Shown piece by piece: positions 12,233 to 22,300 of a stretch of DNA of 26,141 nucleotides (its first letter is position 1; each line of letters begins with the position of its first letter). Under the pieces are notes generated by a model. It saw only the letters and a list, made by a program, of their open reading frames with translations. It was not told where the DNA came from and did no database searches. Origin of the DNA: a virus. Where the stretch lies: the IMG/VR virus record IMGVR_UViG_3300047388_000074, positions 1-26,141 of that record, one strand, 5' to 3'. Both the position numbers and the translations under genes were made by a program.

Positions 12233-12832
12233 TCAGAAGGCGACGCCTACCCGGATTTCGGCCCGGGGCTTGCCGGCCCCCTTCGACACCTCGGCGCCCA
12301 CCCGCAGCCTGCCGATGTCGCGCTCGAGCCAGACGCCTACCTCGCGCTCGGTCGAGTAGCCCAGACCGGCCGCCCAGCGCTTGGGAGGCGGCGGAATCAG
12401 GGCTGCTTCGATGGGGATGTCGATCGCCTGAAGGATGGTCCCGTCCGGGCTGCTGGCGATCACGCGGCGCTCGTCACCCTTGCGAACCAGGGACAGGTCC
12501 ACCTCGACGCTCGACGCGGCCGGCGCGGGCGCGACTGTGATGGACTGCCGCCGTTCCTCGACGTAGCCCCGGGGGATGATGTGGCGCGCTGGTGGCGGGT
12601 GGGCATCGGGCGCACGCTCGGCGATCACGGACTGGTCGGCCTGGCGCACCTGCGGCGCCGCGGTGACGTCCTCGTGGATGGGCTTGGCCGGCCAGAAAGC
12701 GACCAGCGCCAGCACCACCAACACGGCGATGCACGCTCCGATGATCAGCTTCACGCGTAGGGACCAGGGTGCCCGCGCTTCGTCGAGCAGCTGGTGGAAG
12801 TGGTCAACGGCTGCGGTCTCTTCGGGGGTCAT
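12233..12832 (-). CDS. Membrane-anchored protein of the lysis cassette (199 aa)
   Basis: This 199-aa protein starts at ATG 12832 inside the preceding stop (ATGA). It has a cytoplasmic N-terminus of about 25 residues, one membrane span (LIIGACIAVLVVLALVAFW), a Pro/Ala-rich periplasmic linker and a C-terminal beta-rich region that alternates short strands (VEVDLSLVRKGDERRVIAS, WAAGLGYSTEREVGVWLERD, LRVGAEVSK). This topology would suit an inner-membrane spanin subunit. I do not see a coiled-coil Rz domain or an embedded lipoprotein frame, so spanin is only a possibility. The beta repeats ending in GVAF recall other phage proteins of unknown function. Confidence 0.7.
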   Translation of the reverse strand: MTPEETAAVDHFHQLLDEARAPWSLRVKLIIGACIAVLVVLALVAFWPAKPIHEDVTAAPQVRQADQSVIAERAPDAHPPPARHIIPRGYVEERRQSITVAPAPAASSVEVDLSLVRKGDERRVIASSPDGTILQAIDIPIEAALIPPPPKRWAAGLGYSTEREVGVWLERDIGRLRVGAEVSKGAGKPRAEIRVGVAF

Positions 12833-13074
12833 TGCTTGGGAGCCTCTGGTGGAGATGGTTCGGTCGAACGCTTCATGTAGATCGCGCCTGCATGGCCTGC
12901 TGCGACTGCCACATAGGCCGCCGCCAGAACTGTCAAATCGACGTCATGGCCGCGAGCCTCATGGATCAGCGCTGCGCCCGTGACGGACAGCCACGAGAAG
13001 GCCCATGAATAGCGCGCAAGGTCATGGCTCTGTCCATCGATCCCCGTGAAGACCTCGCGCAGGATCTTGAACAT
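12829..13074 (-). CDS. Putative holin
   Basis: This is an 81-aa protein from ATG 13074, sharing one base with the lysozyme stop (TGATG). A longer frame reaching 13152 would overlap the lysozyme by 79 nt and is less likely. Two membrane segments are visible (YSWAFSWLSVTGAALI and LTVLAAAYVAVAAGHAGAIY) joined by a polar HEARGHDVD loop, with a charged Pro-rich C-terminal tail (KRSTEPSPPEAPKQ). Size, two spans and position next to the endolysin fit a class II-type holin, which opens the inner membrane and releases the lysozyme. No family was recognised by sequence, so the call rests on topology and context. Confidence 0.65.
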   Translation of the reverse strand: MFKILREVFTGIDGQSHDLARYSWAFSWLSVTGAALIHEARGHDVDLTVLAAAYVAVAAGHAGAIYMKRSTEPSPPEAPKQ

Positions 13075-13526
13075 CACGGCACCTGCTGCCATTGGCCGCT
13101 CAAGAAGGCAGCGGCGCAGCGTTCGGCGCGGCCCTTGGTCTGCGAATGCCACTTCGACGCCAGCACGCCGTCATGGGCGCCATGCCAATCCCCGGCAGCC
13201 AGGCAGCCCAGCGTGTGCGGAAAGCCCAGCACGCCACCAACGCCCATCTGGAACGCCATGCTCACGACATAGGCCTGCCGCACCGGGTCGAGCGAGCGGA
13301 TGGCCGGCCAGTGGGCTGCGATGCCGTCTCGCGCGTGCGCGAAATCAACCGCAAAGACCGCGTCGACCTTGGCGCCGCCCCAGATCTCTCCTGGGTGCGG
13401 CTGGCCGTCGGTGTACTTGTGGCCAATGCCGTTCGTCCAGAAGCCGAGGCTGTCGATGTAGGCCTCGGTCTCTCGGCCCTCTTCGGCGATGAGCAGGGAC
13501 TCGGCGTCGTGGATCATGGTCGTCAT
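13074..13526 (-). CDS. Endolysin, T4-type lysozyme (glycoside hydrolase 24)
   Basis: This is a 150-aa protein from ATG 13526 (overlapping the preceding stop, ATGA). The N-terminal LLIAEEGRETEAYID then SLGFWTNGIGH contains the catalytic pattern E-x8-D-x5-T of T4 lysozyme (E11, D20 and T26 in T4). The following HKYTDGQPHPGEIWGG and the C-terminal helices (YVVSMAFQMGVGGVLGF, ERCAAAFLSGQW) complete the fold at the usual length. It hydrolyses the beta-1,4 bond between N-acetylmuramic acid and N-acetylglucosamine. No signal peptide or signal-anchor is present, so export must depend on a holin, consistent with the next gene. Confidence 0.93.
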   Translation of the reverse strand: MTTMIHDAESLLIAEEGRETEAYIDSLGFWTNGIGHKYTDGQPHPGEIWGGAKVDAVFAVDFAHARDGIAAHWPAIRSLDPVRQAYVVSMAFQMGVGGVLGFPHTLGCLAAGDWHGAHDGVLASKWHSQTKGRAERCAAAFLSGQWQQVP

Positions 13527-13702
13527 GGCGTGCCTTTCGGAAGCGGGAGATTCGTGCGCAGGTTGCCGTCGCGGTCTTGTTGGATGCCGGGCGCGGCGTC
13601 GGGCTTCTGCTTCCAGCCGGGGTCGTGATCCTTCGGCCAGGGCTTGATCGCCGGGCCAAGAGGCTGGAACGGTTTGGGATCGGGGTCGGTGGTGCGCGTC
13701 AT
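13523..13702 (-). CDS. 59-aa Pro-rich soluble protein of unknown function
   Basis: This is a 59-aa ORF with ATGA overlaps at both ends (13699-13702 and 13523-13526), which is strong evidence that it is translated. It is rich in Pro, Asp and Lys (MTRTTDPDPKPFQPLGPAIK, then WPKDHDPGW) and has no hydrophobic span. It is probably extended or disordered. The pattern PLG.AIKPWPKDHDPGWKQK resembles no family I know. It lies directly between a holin-like gene and the endolysin, so a part in lysis or virion assembly is possible but unproven. Confidence 0.6.
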   Translation of the reverse strand: MTRTTDPDPKPFQPLGPAIKPWPKDHDPGWKQKPDAAPGIQQDRDGNLRTNLPLPKGTP

Positions 13703-14001
13703 GGTTGTTTGCCCTTCATCACGGCCCAGGTTGCAGCGATTGCCGCCACGATGCCGGCAACCCATTTCAGGCCGCCGCCGATGGTGCCCAGCAGAACGAG
13801 CCCCTTCTTCGCCGTGTCGAAGGTCTCGTACATCGCATTCGTCTTGACGTTGTTCGTCTCCTGCTTCTCTGCCAACGTGGCGATGTCGATCGCAAAGCCG
13901 TCCATGCGCTTTTCGCCGTTCTGTAGTTGCAGATTCACACCAGTGAGAGCCGCCTGGACGACATGCTCGAGCTGTGCCATCTGATCTTCGGTGAACTTCA
14001 T
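13699..14001 (-). CDS. Holin-like/XhlA-like small membrane protein
   Basis: This is a 100-aa protein from ATG 14001, preceded by AGGAA at a good distance. A GTG at 14037 would add 12 residues but lacks a ribosome site. Residues 1-65 form an amphipathic helical, partly coiled-coil region (EDQMAQLEHVVQAALTG, TLAEKQETNNVKTNAMYETF). Residues 68-95 are a hydrophobic membrane span (LVLLGTIGGGLKWVAGIVAA). An N-terminal coil with one C-terminal span is the XhlA-like arrangement found near phage holins. It follows the tailspike gene by about 40 nt and starts the lysis cassette. Confidence 0.65.
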   Translation of the reverse strand: MKFTEDQMAQLEHVVQAALTGVNLQLQNGEKRMDGFAIDIATLAEKQETNNVKTNAMYETFDTAKKGLVLLGTIGGGLKWVAGIVAAIAATWAVMKGKQP

Positions 14002-14040
14002 CCGGCGTTCCTGTTGCGGGCGTTGGTCGATGTTCACCGC

Positions 14041-16221
14041 TCAACTCCGGGCCGCGAAGCCGAACCAGGTTCCGGGCGAGCCGGCGACACTGCACTCGCT
14101 TCCCATGTAGCCGCCGGCCGTCGAGTCGATCTTCCAAATCCGATCGCCGACGATGCCAGCGAAGCTCGCGGGCGGTGTGAGGTCGCCGGTCAACGTAGCC
14201 CGCATGGCCGTGAAGTCGCGCGGCGTGCCAACGGCCAGAGGATGTCCGACAACGCCATAAGGGATGATGTTGACGCCGCTGTAGAGCGTACCGCCAACCC
14301 CGCGGTTGTTCGCGTAGAGCCAGAGCGAGCCGTAGTCGTTGTTGCCGGCCATCGCATAGTGCGTACCACCGCCCGCCACGCCATACGAGTAGTTGTCGCG
14401 GACATCGGCTTCGATCGTCGCCGACTGCACGCGAACCGCATTCGTCTGCGTCTCGCCGGTCGCGCGACCCAGCTTGGCGCCGCGCACCACCGGCCGCGTG
14501 CAGGTGGCCAGGTTGATGCCTGCGTAGGTCGCGGCAGCGCTGTAGGACTCGACGTCCAGGAACCGCGTGTTCTTCGGCGGCGTCGTGGCGTTGTCGGCCT
14601 TGAGGTTGTCCTGCACATTGCCGTAGTACCGGCCGCGGATGAATTGGATGTCGTCGCCGGAGATCTCGGCCAGGCCGCCCACCAGGTGGCCCGTTGCCTC
14701 GCAGTCCTCGACCCGGCCGCCGATGCAGTACTGGCCGCGAATGCCGGCGTTGCCGCCCGTGCCGATGGTGCGGGCCTGCGAAAGCACCAAGTCGATTTCC
14801 TGGATCGGAGCAAGCAGCGGGACGTAGCCGACACCAGCCACGGCGTTGGCGACGTTGTCCGCGTAGGCATCCCAGAACAGGCCGAAGCCATTGTTCGCGT
14901 TCAGCACATGGAAGCGGTTGACCTTCAGCAGCTTGTGGCGGAACGGCTTGACAGCGACGGGCGCGAACTCGAACCCGGGATCGCCGGCCGTGTGATAGAA
15001 GCCCGCGAAGGTGCAGCCCGCAACCTCGACGTCTTCTGCGCTGCAGTGGTACACGCCGGACCAGCGCACACCGTGGGACGTGGCGTAGGAGAGGTTCCCG
15101 ATCTTGACTTTCCGAATGGCGATGTTGTGCGGGTGCGTCGTGTACATCGTGCTGGCCAAGAATGCGACCTTGCCCGCGACGATGCCGGCGTTGCTGGAGC
15201 TGTCCAGGACGCCCAGGTAGTTCCAGTCGAGCGCGACGCCAAGGCCTACCGTGGCGCTGTCGGGAATCGTGATGTTCTCGATCAGGCCGTTGTTCGCTCC
15301 GCCGGTGACCTGGATCGCCGCCTTTCCGGCGCGATCGGTCGAAAGAATCATGTCGCGGATCTGCCAGCCAGACACGCCCTCGTCGGCCGACGGCGCGCCC
15401 ACAGTACCGGCATTCGAGACCAGTGCGCCGACATTGATGGGGGCATGAATACCGGCCTGGGTTCCTGGCGCGCCGCTGCTTGTGACGGAGATCGTGCCAC
15501 CGACAATCCGTGCGTTGTTGCGCAGCCGCACCCCTTGATCGGACGCGCCCGAAAGAACCAGGTGGATCTTCGCGCCCTTCAGGTCGACCCACACGTTGTC
15601 CTTGATGATGGGCGACGAGGTGCACCGATAGGTCTTGCCCGGCGTGCCATGCAGCGTTCCGCCGCCGCGCAGAGACATCGCGTCGATTGCGGCCTGGAAC
15701 GCTACCGAGTCGTCTGTCGCGTCGTTGCCAACACAGCCCTGATCTTCGAGGCTGAACCGGTCGCGTAGCTTGTCCTGCACCGTGCGCAACACGGCGCCGA
15801 TGCCAGACTGCAGGAACCCCACCAAGCTGGCGCCGATCTGGCTGGCTAGGTTGAGCAGGTTGTTGAGCACCGCCCAGATCAGGGACGACGTGCCGACAAC
15901 CGGACTCGCGGTGTTCAGCCGGAACATGGAGTTGGCGTTGACCGACCCGCCCGAGACCAGCACCAGCGTGCCATTGGCGAAATCGTAAGTGCCGTCCGCA
16001 TCCTGAGCACGCGTCCAGGCCGCAGAGCTCGAGTCGTAGATTCCATTGGTTGTCTGGTCGGCCTGATCCTTGACCAGTACCCGAGAGGAGGAAGTCAGGA
16101 CGCCGTCGATCGTCTGCTCACCAGAGAGCACGATCGCTCCCGTGGTGGCAACGGCGACGGGCGCCTTGATCGGCGTGTTGCCAACAAGGCCCTGGCGGCG
16201 GTCGGTAGTCGGGGACGTCAT
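14041..16221 (-). CDS. Tailspike/tail fibre with right-handed beta-helix
   Basis: This 726-aa protein starts at ATG 16221 with AGGAG at 16232-16228. Residues 1-110 form an N-terminal virion-binding part seen in other tail proteins (TTGAIVLSGEQTIDGVLT and RVLVKDQADQTTNGIYD). Residues 115-165 are helical. At about 168 the pattern GNDATDDSVAFQAAIDAM opens a pectate-lyase-like right-handed beta-helix that continues, with repeated Gly/Asn/Asp and short strands, to about residue 640. A C-terminal part follows that may trimerise. It would bind, and perhaps cleave, a host surface polysaccharide. No catalytic residues could be assigned by eye. It carries no DGR variable repeat that I could see. Confidence 0.88.
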   Translation of the reverse strand: MTSPTTDRRQGLVGNTPIKAPVAVATTGAIVLSGEQTIDGVLTSSSRVLVKDQADQTTNGIYDSSSAAWTRAQDADGTYDFANGTLVLVSGGSVNANSMFRLNTASPVVGTSSLIWAVLNNLLNLASQIGASLVGFLQSGIGAVLRTVQDKLRDRFSLEDQGCVGNDATDDSVAFQAAIDAMSLRGGGTLHGTPGKTYRCTSSPIIKDNVWVDLKGAKIHLVLSGASDQGVRLRNNARIVGGTISVTSSGAPGTQAGIHAPINVGALVSNAGTVGAPSADEGVSGWQIRDMILSTDRAGKAAIQVTGGANNGLIENITIPDSATVGLGVALDWNYLGVLDSSSNAGIVAGKVAFLASTMYTTHPHNIAIRKVKIGNLSYATSHGVRWSGVYHCSAEDVEVAGCTFAGFYHTAGDPGFEFAPVAVKPFRHKLLKVNRFHVLNANNGFGLFWDAYADNVANAVAGVGYVPLLAPIQEIDLVLSQARTIGTGGNAGIRGQYCIGGRVEDCEATGHLVGGLAEISGDDIQFIRGRYYGNVQDNLKADNATTPPKNTRFLDVESYSAAATYAGINLATCTRPVVRGAKLGRATGETQTNAVRVQSATIEADVRDNYSYGVAGGGTHYAMAGNNDYGSLWLYANNRGVGGTLYSGVNIIPYGVVGHPLAVGTPRDFTAMRATLTGDLTPPASFAGIVGDRIWKIDSTAGGYMGSECSVAGSPGTWFGFAARS

Positions 16222-16319
16222 GGCGTGCTCCTGGGAAAGGGTCGGCCCGCTTCAGCCTTCTCGCTGCTGAGGAGGGAGGCCAGCGTTCGGGCTGGGCGGG
16301 CCGTTTGAAACTGGTTCAT
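16218..16319 (-). CDS. 33-aa ORF bridging ejection protein and tailspike
   Basis: A 33-codon frame begins at ATG 16319 inside the stop of the 2131-aa gene (ATGA, 16316-16319) and ends in a TGA that overlaps the tailspike ATG (ATGA, 16218-16221). It encodes MNQFQTARPARTLASLLSSE then KAEAGRPFPRSTP. Exact ATGA junctions at both ends match the style of the rest of the operon and suggest a coupling peptide. It also contains an inverted repeat, so the DNA may be selected as RNA structure and the peptide may be incidental. No function is recognised. Confidence 0.4.
   Translation of the reverse strand: MNQFQTARPARTLASLLSSEKAEAGRPFPRSTP
16244..16302 (-). promoter_or_regulatory. Inverted repeat/hairpin upstream of tailspike gene
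   Basis: On the + strand, GGCCCGC-TT-CAGCC (16244-16257) pairs with GGCTG-G-GCGGGCC (16290-16302): 12 base pairs with a small internal asymmetry and a loop of about 32 nt. In the late mRNA it forms between the giant ejection gene and the tailspike ribosome site. No U-run follows on the - strand, so it is not a classic terminator. RNA processing, attenuation or mRNA protection are possible. Confidence 0.55.
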
Positions 16320-19300
16320 TTGTCGGTCTTTCCGCTCGTGAGGCCGCGGTACCACTCGGAGATCGACTGCGGGTCGGCCTCGCCCGCGCCGTAGTCCCAG
16401 AGGAACTTGCCAGCGGTGAAGGGCGCCGCGGTCGGCAGCCCGGTGACCAGGCCGACCGCGGTGGCGATGTGCTTGCCGGCGCTGGGCTTGAGCTCGTCCC
16501 CGTGGAGCGCGTGCGAGACCTCGATGCCGCCGCGGATCACGTTGTTCACAGCGTTGACGATCGGGCTTCCTTCGTAGTCGCGACCTTCGACGATCGCCTT
16601 GGCGATGTCGCGCATGATCGGAATACCAGCAGGCACCGAACCCAGGACTGCCTTGGCGGCCCAGCCGCCCCAACTCTCGTCCTTGTTCTCGTTTGGGCCC
16701 TGCGTGGCCACGATGGCTTCGATCAAGCCCGGCACGGCGATGTACCAGAAGCTGCGCGCGAGCACGCTGGCGAAGTTCTTCGTGGCGGCCTTGTACTCAC
16801 CGCTGCGTACGTTCTTCGCGCCGGCCGAGGCATCCATCGCGATCAGGCGCTGGCGGTTGTAGACGTGGTTGAAGAACCCGTAGAACATGTTGATCAGCTG
16901 CGCCGCGCCCTTGGCGCGCTGGATCGCCGCGGTGTCGGTGATGCCCTGGGCGCCGTGGGCGTTGCGCACGGACTTGTCGGCCAGGTACACGGCGTCGGCG
17001 TCGTTGCGGCCCTCGGCCAGCGCGCGGCGGTAGGACGACAGCCACACCGGGCCAGCCGTGCCCATGTCCAGCTTCGAGACGGCCAGGTGCCCGTAGTGCT
17101 GCGCGGCCTTCTGGAACGCCGTGTATCGGCTGTCGCCGATCAGCTTGTCGTACTGCGCGGTGATGTCCTTGTCGTAGGCCACCTGGCGGTACTTCATCTC
17201 GGCCGACTTCTCGAAGATGAACTGCCAGGAGTTGCTGCCGTCGTCGCCGGGCCGGTACAGGTCGCGCGTGGCTGTGAACATTTCCTTGGCCCCGATCTCG
17301 CCGATGGAGTTGGCGAGCGCGGTCAGGTCATGCTTCAGGACGGTCGAGAGTCGAAAGCCGATCCCCACCATCACGGTGTTCGTGCGCGCGGTGGAGATCG
17401 CCTTGTCGATCCAGCTGATCGCCGCGTCGTCGATGTTGCGGGCATTGGCCACGTGCTTGAGCCACGGCCGCAGGGTCTTGCGGTACTCGCTGCCGAAGAC
17501 GTCGTCGAAAGCGCGCTTGACAGAGCCGTCGCCCAGGATCCGGTCGGCATCCATGATCGCTTCTCGGAAGGCAAGGTCGTGCAGTGTCTGGCCGATCTTC
17601 CAGGGGGCGACGTCGAGCGACAGTTGGATCGGGCGCTTGACGCCCTCTACGCGCGAGATGGTCGAACCCTTGGGCGTCGTGGCACGGGTGTAGCCGTTCG
17701 GAAACAGCGTGTCGGCGGCGTTCTTCTCGGCATGCGTCTCGGACTTCAGGTCGCGCGCAGCGTCGTAGACGATCGGGTAGTAGCCGCCCTCGTACTCGCC
17801 GTGAGGCGTGCTGAAGCGGTCGGCCTGCACCAGGTCGAGGCCCACGCCGGTGACGCGCTTTTGCAGCTCGTCGAGCGCGGCCTTGTTCTGGTCGAAGATC
17901 TCCCAGACGCTCTGCACGAAGTCCCAGTCGGCCTTCGTCATGTTCTTGTCGAGGAAGGACTTGACCGCGCGCGGGTCCCACCGGTAGCCGTCGGCCAGCT
18001 TGACGCGGTTGCCCTCGTTGCCCCAGTTCAGCGCCATCGACAGCATGCGCTGGCGCGTCAGCTTCATCGGTCGGCCGGTCTCGGGGTTGCGCAGGTTCGG
18101 GTCGTCGGGCACGGCATCGCGCAGGCGCTTCTGCCAGCCCTTGCCGGCGGCGTCGACCGCAGCCTTGAGCGACTTCGAGGCGACGTCCTGGGTGCGGTCT
18201 TCCCGGTGCTGCGCTTCCTTCAGGCGTCGGAAGACGGCGCGGTTCATGATGCCCAGCGGGTCGCCGCGGTCGATCTGGTCGAACAGCGCCTCGGGCTTGG
18301 TGAGCGACGCGTCGATGCCGCGCAGGGTGCCGAACAGCTTCTCGGCGAACGCCGCGCGCGCGCCGGCGTCCTTGGGGTCGTAGAAGTCGGACTTAGCCCG
18401 CTCGCCCAGGTCGCGGATGGCAGCGACGACCTCGTCGCGCACCTCGGTGAACTCGCGCTGGACGCCGTCGACCTCGATCATCTTCTCGCCGCGGCCCAGC
18501 TCCTGCATGGAGCGCACCGCCTCGTCGAGCGCGCGGAACTGGGCGAGCGTCAGGTCGCCTACAGGCTTGCCCGCGAAGTCGTAGAGCGCGGGGTCGACCT
18601 GCAGCTCGATGCCCGACTCAGCCGACTTGCGCTCGACGAACTCCTGCAGCGTGCCGCCCTTCGTGCGCTGGAGCTCCTCGCCGCGGCCGGCGTCGAATCC
18701 GAACCGGCCGAGCAGGTCCTGGATCTGGTCGTTGTATTCCTTGTCCAGGTTCTTGAACGCAGGCTTGGCCACCGCGCGCTCGAAGTTGCGCGTGCCGCGC
18801 TCGACCTCGGCGGCGGCCGCGCGCGCCTTCGTGTAGAGGATGTGCGAGACGATCTGGCGCTGCTTGGCGGCGGCCGCGCCGGCCCAGTCCTTGGAGAGGA
18901 TCGCCTCCTGCACCTCGCGCGCGGCCTTGCGCTCGTCGCGCAGGAAGCTGTTGAACCGTCCGATCTCGGCGGTCGACTTGTTGGCAAGCAGCTCGTCGAC
19001 GCGCGCGCGCATCGCCTCAAGCATCGGCCTGGTCACCGTGACCGACTCGCGCAGCGCCGCGGCCATGTCCTTCTCGGCCTGCTCGTTCCACTGGGCGGAC
19101 TTCAGCGCGGCGTCGCCCTCTGTCGGTTCTGGCGTGCCGGCCTCCGCGCGGCGCTTGCCCTGGTCCAGCAGCGCCTGGGCGCCCTGGCGACGCAGGTAGC
19201 GCAGCTCGGTGGCCAGGAGCTCGGCCTGGCCCTCGCCGTGCAGCGCCGCCACCGCCTCGTCCTTGATCGAGGCCTCGTCGGTCAGCTCGCCCTTGCGCTC

Positions 19301-22300
19301 GGCCATGCGCGCATCGGTCTCCTGGTCGATCAGGTACTCGCGGATGCCGCGGCGCTCGCCCTCGGCCTGGCGGATCTCGCGCTGCTGGGCCTCGAGCGAC
19401 TGCAGACCGCGGACCATCTCGTCGGGCGAGTCGAAGCCCAGCATCTCCGAGACGTAGGCCGGGTCGAACCCATCCTTGCTGGTGATGCCCTTGGGCAGCG
19501 CGGCCACGCCGTCCTTGCCGTAGACCTCGGTCACGAAGTTCGTGTTCAGCCGGATGCGCTCGCCCAGATCCTCGCCGCCGGGCATCTTGCCGCTGCGCAG
19601 CAGGTTCAGCGCCTGCATGTCGGGCCGCGCGTCGACGGTCTTGGCGACCTCGTCGGCCACCTGGGCGCGCTCGGCGCGGTACTCGGCGGTGCGCTGGCGC
19701 CGCACGGTGGCCATCATCTTGTCCAGCATCGTGGACTCGGCCTGCTGGTTGGCGCGGTCGATCGTGCGCGTGTAGGCGCCCCACTCGGCCTGCGTCATGC
19801 CGGCCTGCTTGCGGTCGGTGAAGTTCGGCTCCAGCCCGGTGGACTTCGTCGCCTCCGCCAGCTCGGCGTCGGTGGCCAGCAGCCGGTCGAACACGCCGCG
19901 GATGTCGGCGTTGATGGGCGTGTCGAGCGCGGCGACGGTGCGGTAGATCTTCGTCAGCCACTGCTTGAAGCGGCTGAAGACGCGGGCCAGCGCGCGGCTG
20001 GGCGCCTTGCCCTCCATGAGGTAGGCCTCGGCGGCGCGCGCGAACTGCTCGTGCTGCTCGGTCGTGAACTCGCCGCCGTCGTTGCCGAGCCAAGCGCGCA
20101 CAGCAGCATCGTCGTCGCGCAGTTGTTGAGGCGCATCTTTCGCACCGGCATCCGCCGCCAGTTCCTCCAGCCACGCATGTCCCGATTCGTGGATGAGCGT
20201 CGAGCTGTCGGCCTTCTCGAACAGGTGGATCGTGGCTCCGGCGTCGTTGAACGCAATCTTTCCACGCTCGCCCTGAGCGAGCACCTTGCCAGTGATGTCG
20301 CTGCTGATGTCGTCCGCGTTGAAGACCATCAGCGTTCGGCCTGGGCCTGCGATCTTGGAATCCTCCGAGATTCCCTTGAAGCCGGCATCCTGAAGTGCCA
20401 GGTTGGCGGCCTCATCGCCCCCCTCCAAATTCTCGGAAAGGAGCTGCCGCAGGTCGCGATTGCGCATGCCGGGCCACATCTGATCCGACAGGTCCGCTCC
20501 CGAGGCTTTCTTCAAACGCTTGATCGTCGCGGCTCTGACTGGCGCGGCCATGTCGAAAATCTCGCCGGGAGCCACACGCACCGGCATCACGTTTGGTGCG
20601 GCATCACCCTTCGGGGCGATGCGGCCTCCTGCGGTTCCTGTTGCATAGCCGCTGGCTGTCCCGGGGTCGTCGGTCAGGTAGTAACCGCGACCCCACATGT
20701 TGCCGCCTTCGATGCGCTCGAACTTGCTGACATCGGAACTGGTGCCATGAAACCAAACGTCATCCCCTCGGCTCGACTGGTTCAGGGTGCGTCCACCGAC
20801 GTCAGAGGACTCGTCGCCGATCTTGGCGCCCTCGGCCTTGTACAGCACGGCCGGATCCTCCCCCAGGCCGCGGCGCTCGGCGCGCGCGACGTAGCGGGCG
20901 GCGAAGATCTGGCCGTAGCGGCTCGCTTCTGCCTCCGGTCGTCCCGCGGCGATGGCCCTTTGTCGCACGTCATCGGCGATTTGTTGCGCCGAATCCGGCT
21001 TCTGTTCCGCGCCCGCAGCGTCGTCGACCGCCTGCTTGACGCGGGCCTCGTACTCCTTCTGGAACGCTTTGGCCTCGTTCAGGCTCATCGCGTCGGCGCC
21101 CACCCGGATGTCGGGGAGCAGCTTGTCGGCGATCGGCGAGCCGGCCAGGTGCGTGACGAAGTCGGCCGTCGGGATGACGACGTCGCCGCCGTTGGCCTCG
21201 GCCTCGGCGAGTTGCTTGGCCATGTCGGGGACGAACCCGAAGATCGGGTCGCGCCCGGCCTCGAGGAGCGACGGTTCGACCGCGGCGCCTTGGTAGAGCT
21301 CGCGGATCTTGGCCGCGGAGATGTGCAGGTCCTGCACCGGCGTGCCGTCGGTCTGGGCCTGCATGAACTGCTGGAACATGCCCAGGTCGCGCTCGCGCGT
21401 CTTGGAGTCGGCCGAGCCGTCGAGGATGTTCTTGAACATCGCGACCTGGCCCTGCGCGCGCTGCGCGGCGCGGAAGTCGCCATAGAGGCCGATCCCGCCG
21501 ATGGTGGCGTGCAGGCCGCCCACCATCAGCGCGCCGTTGATCGCGGCGTCGGACAGGCGGTTGACGAGCTCGGTGGTGTCCGTGCCGAAGTCGCCAGCCG
21601 ACAGCGACTTGGCGATCTGCTCGCCGACGATGTTGGAGGCCTCCATCGCGGTCATGAAGGTGGCGCCGGCCGCCGCGCCCTTGGCGGTGCCCACGCCCAG
21701 CGACGCCAGCGCCCGCGCGAAGGTCGGCGTCTGCACCGCGCGCTCGACCGCCTGCTGCGCAATCTTCTCGGCGCCGCCGGCGCTGAGCAGCTTGCTCTCG
21801 ATCGCGCTGCCGTACGTGCCCAGCGCGTAGGTCGCCGCGCCGGTGAAGATCGCGCCGAACTGCTTGCCGGCCTCGGACAGCGGCTGCCCGTCGGCGCCGC
21901 GCATCTGGCCCATCTTGAGGTAGGCATTGCCGGCCGCGACCTGCGCCATGTCGAGGTTGAAGCCGATCGTTCCGCCTGTCGCTGCGCCGGCGATCGAACC
22001 AGGGATCGCCCCAACGCCACCGGCTGGCGCACCCGCGGCAGCGCCGATCACGCCACCGGCGACTGCGCCCTTGCCGCCGCCCTGCACCGCGTTGTCGACG
22101 AGGCCAGCGATGAAGCCAGCGAAGCTCTGGACAGTGCCCAGGCCGCCGGTCAGTTTCGGCGTCGCAGCGATGCGGCCGCTCGTGGTCTCGATGGCCTGGT
22201 CAGTTCCAGGCGTCGCGGCGCCGAAGATCGACGCCACCTGCTTGACCTCGCCGAGCCGGCCCAGCGCGTTGGAATCGATGGCCGTGGACATGCCCGTCTT

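Noticed and set aside
13927-15768. A 613-codon + strand frame opposite the tailspike
   Set aside because: It is an antisense shadow of the beta-helix gene with repetitive Arg/Val/Ala composition and no domain.
14041-16221. Tailspike as an additional DGR target
   Set aside because: No match to the TR or to the IMH sequence was seen in or near the tailspike C-terminus.
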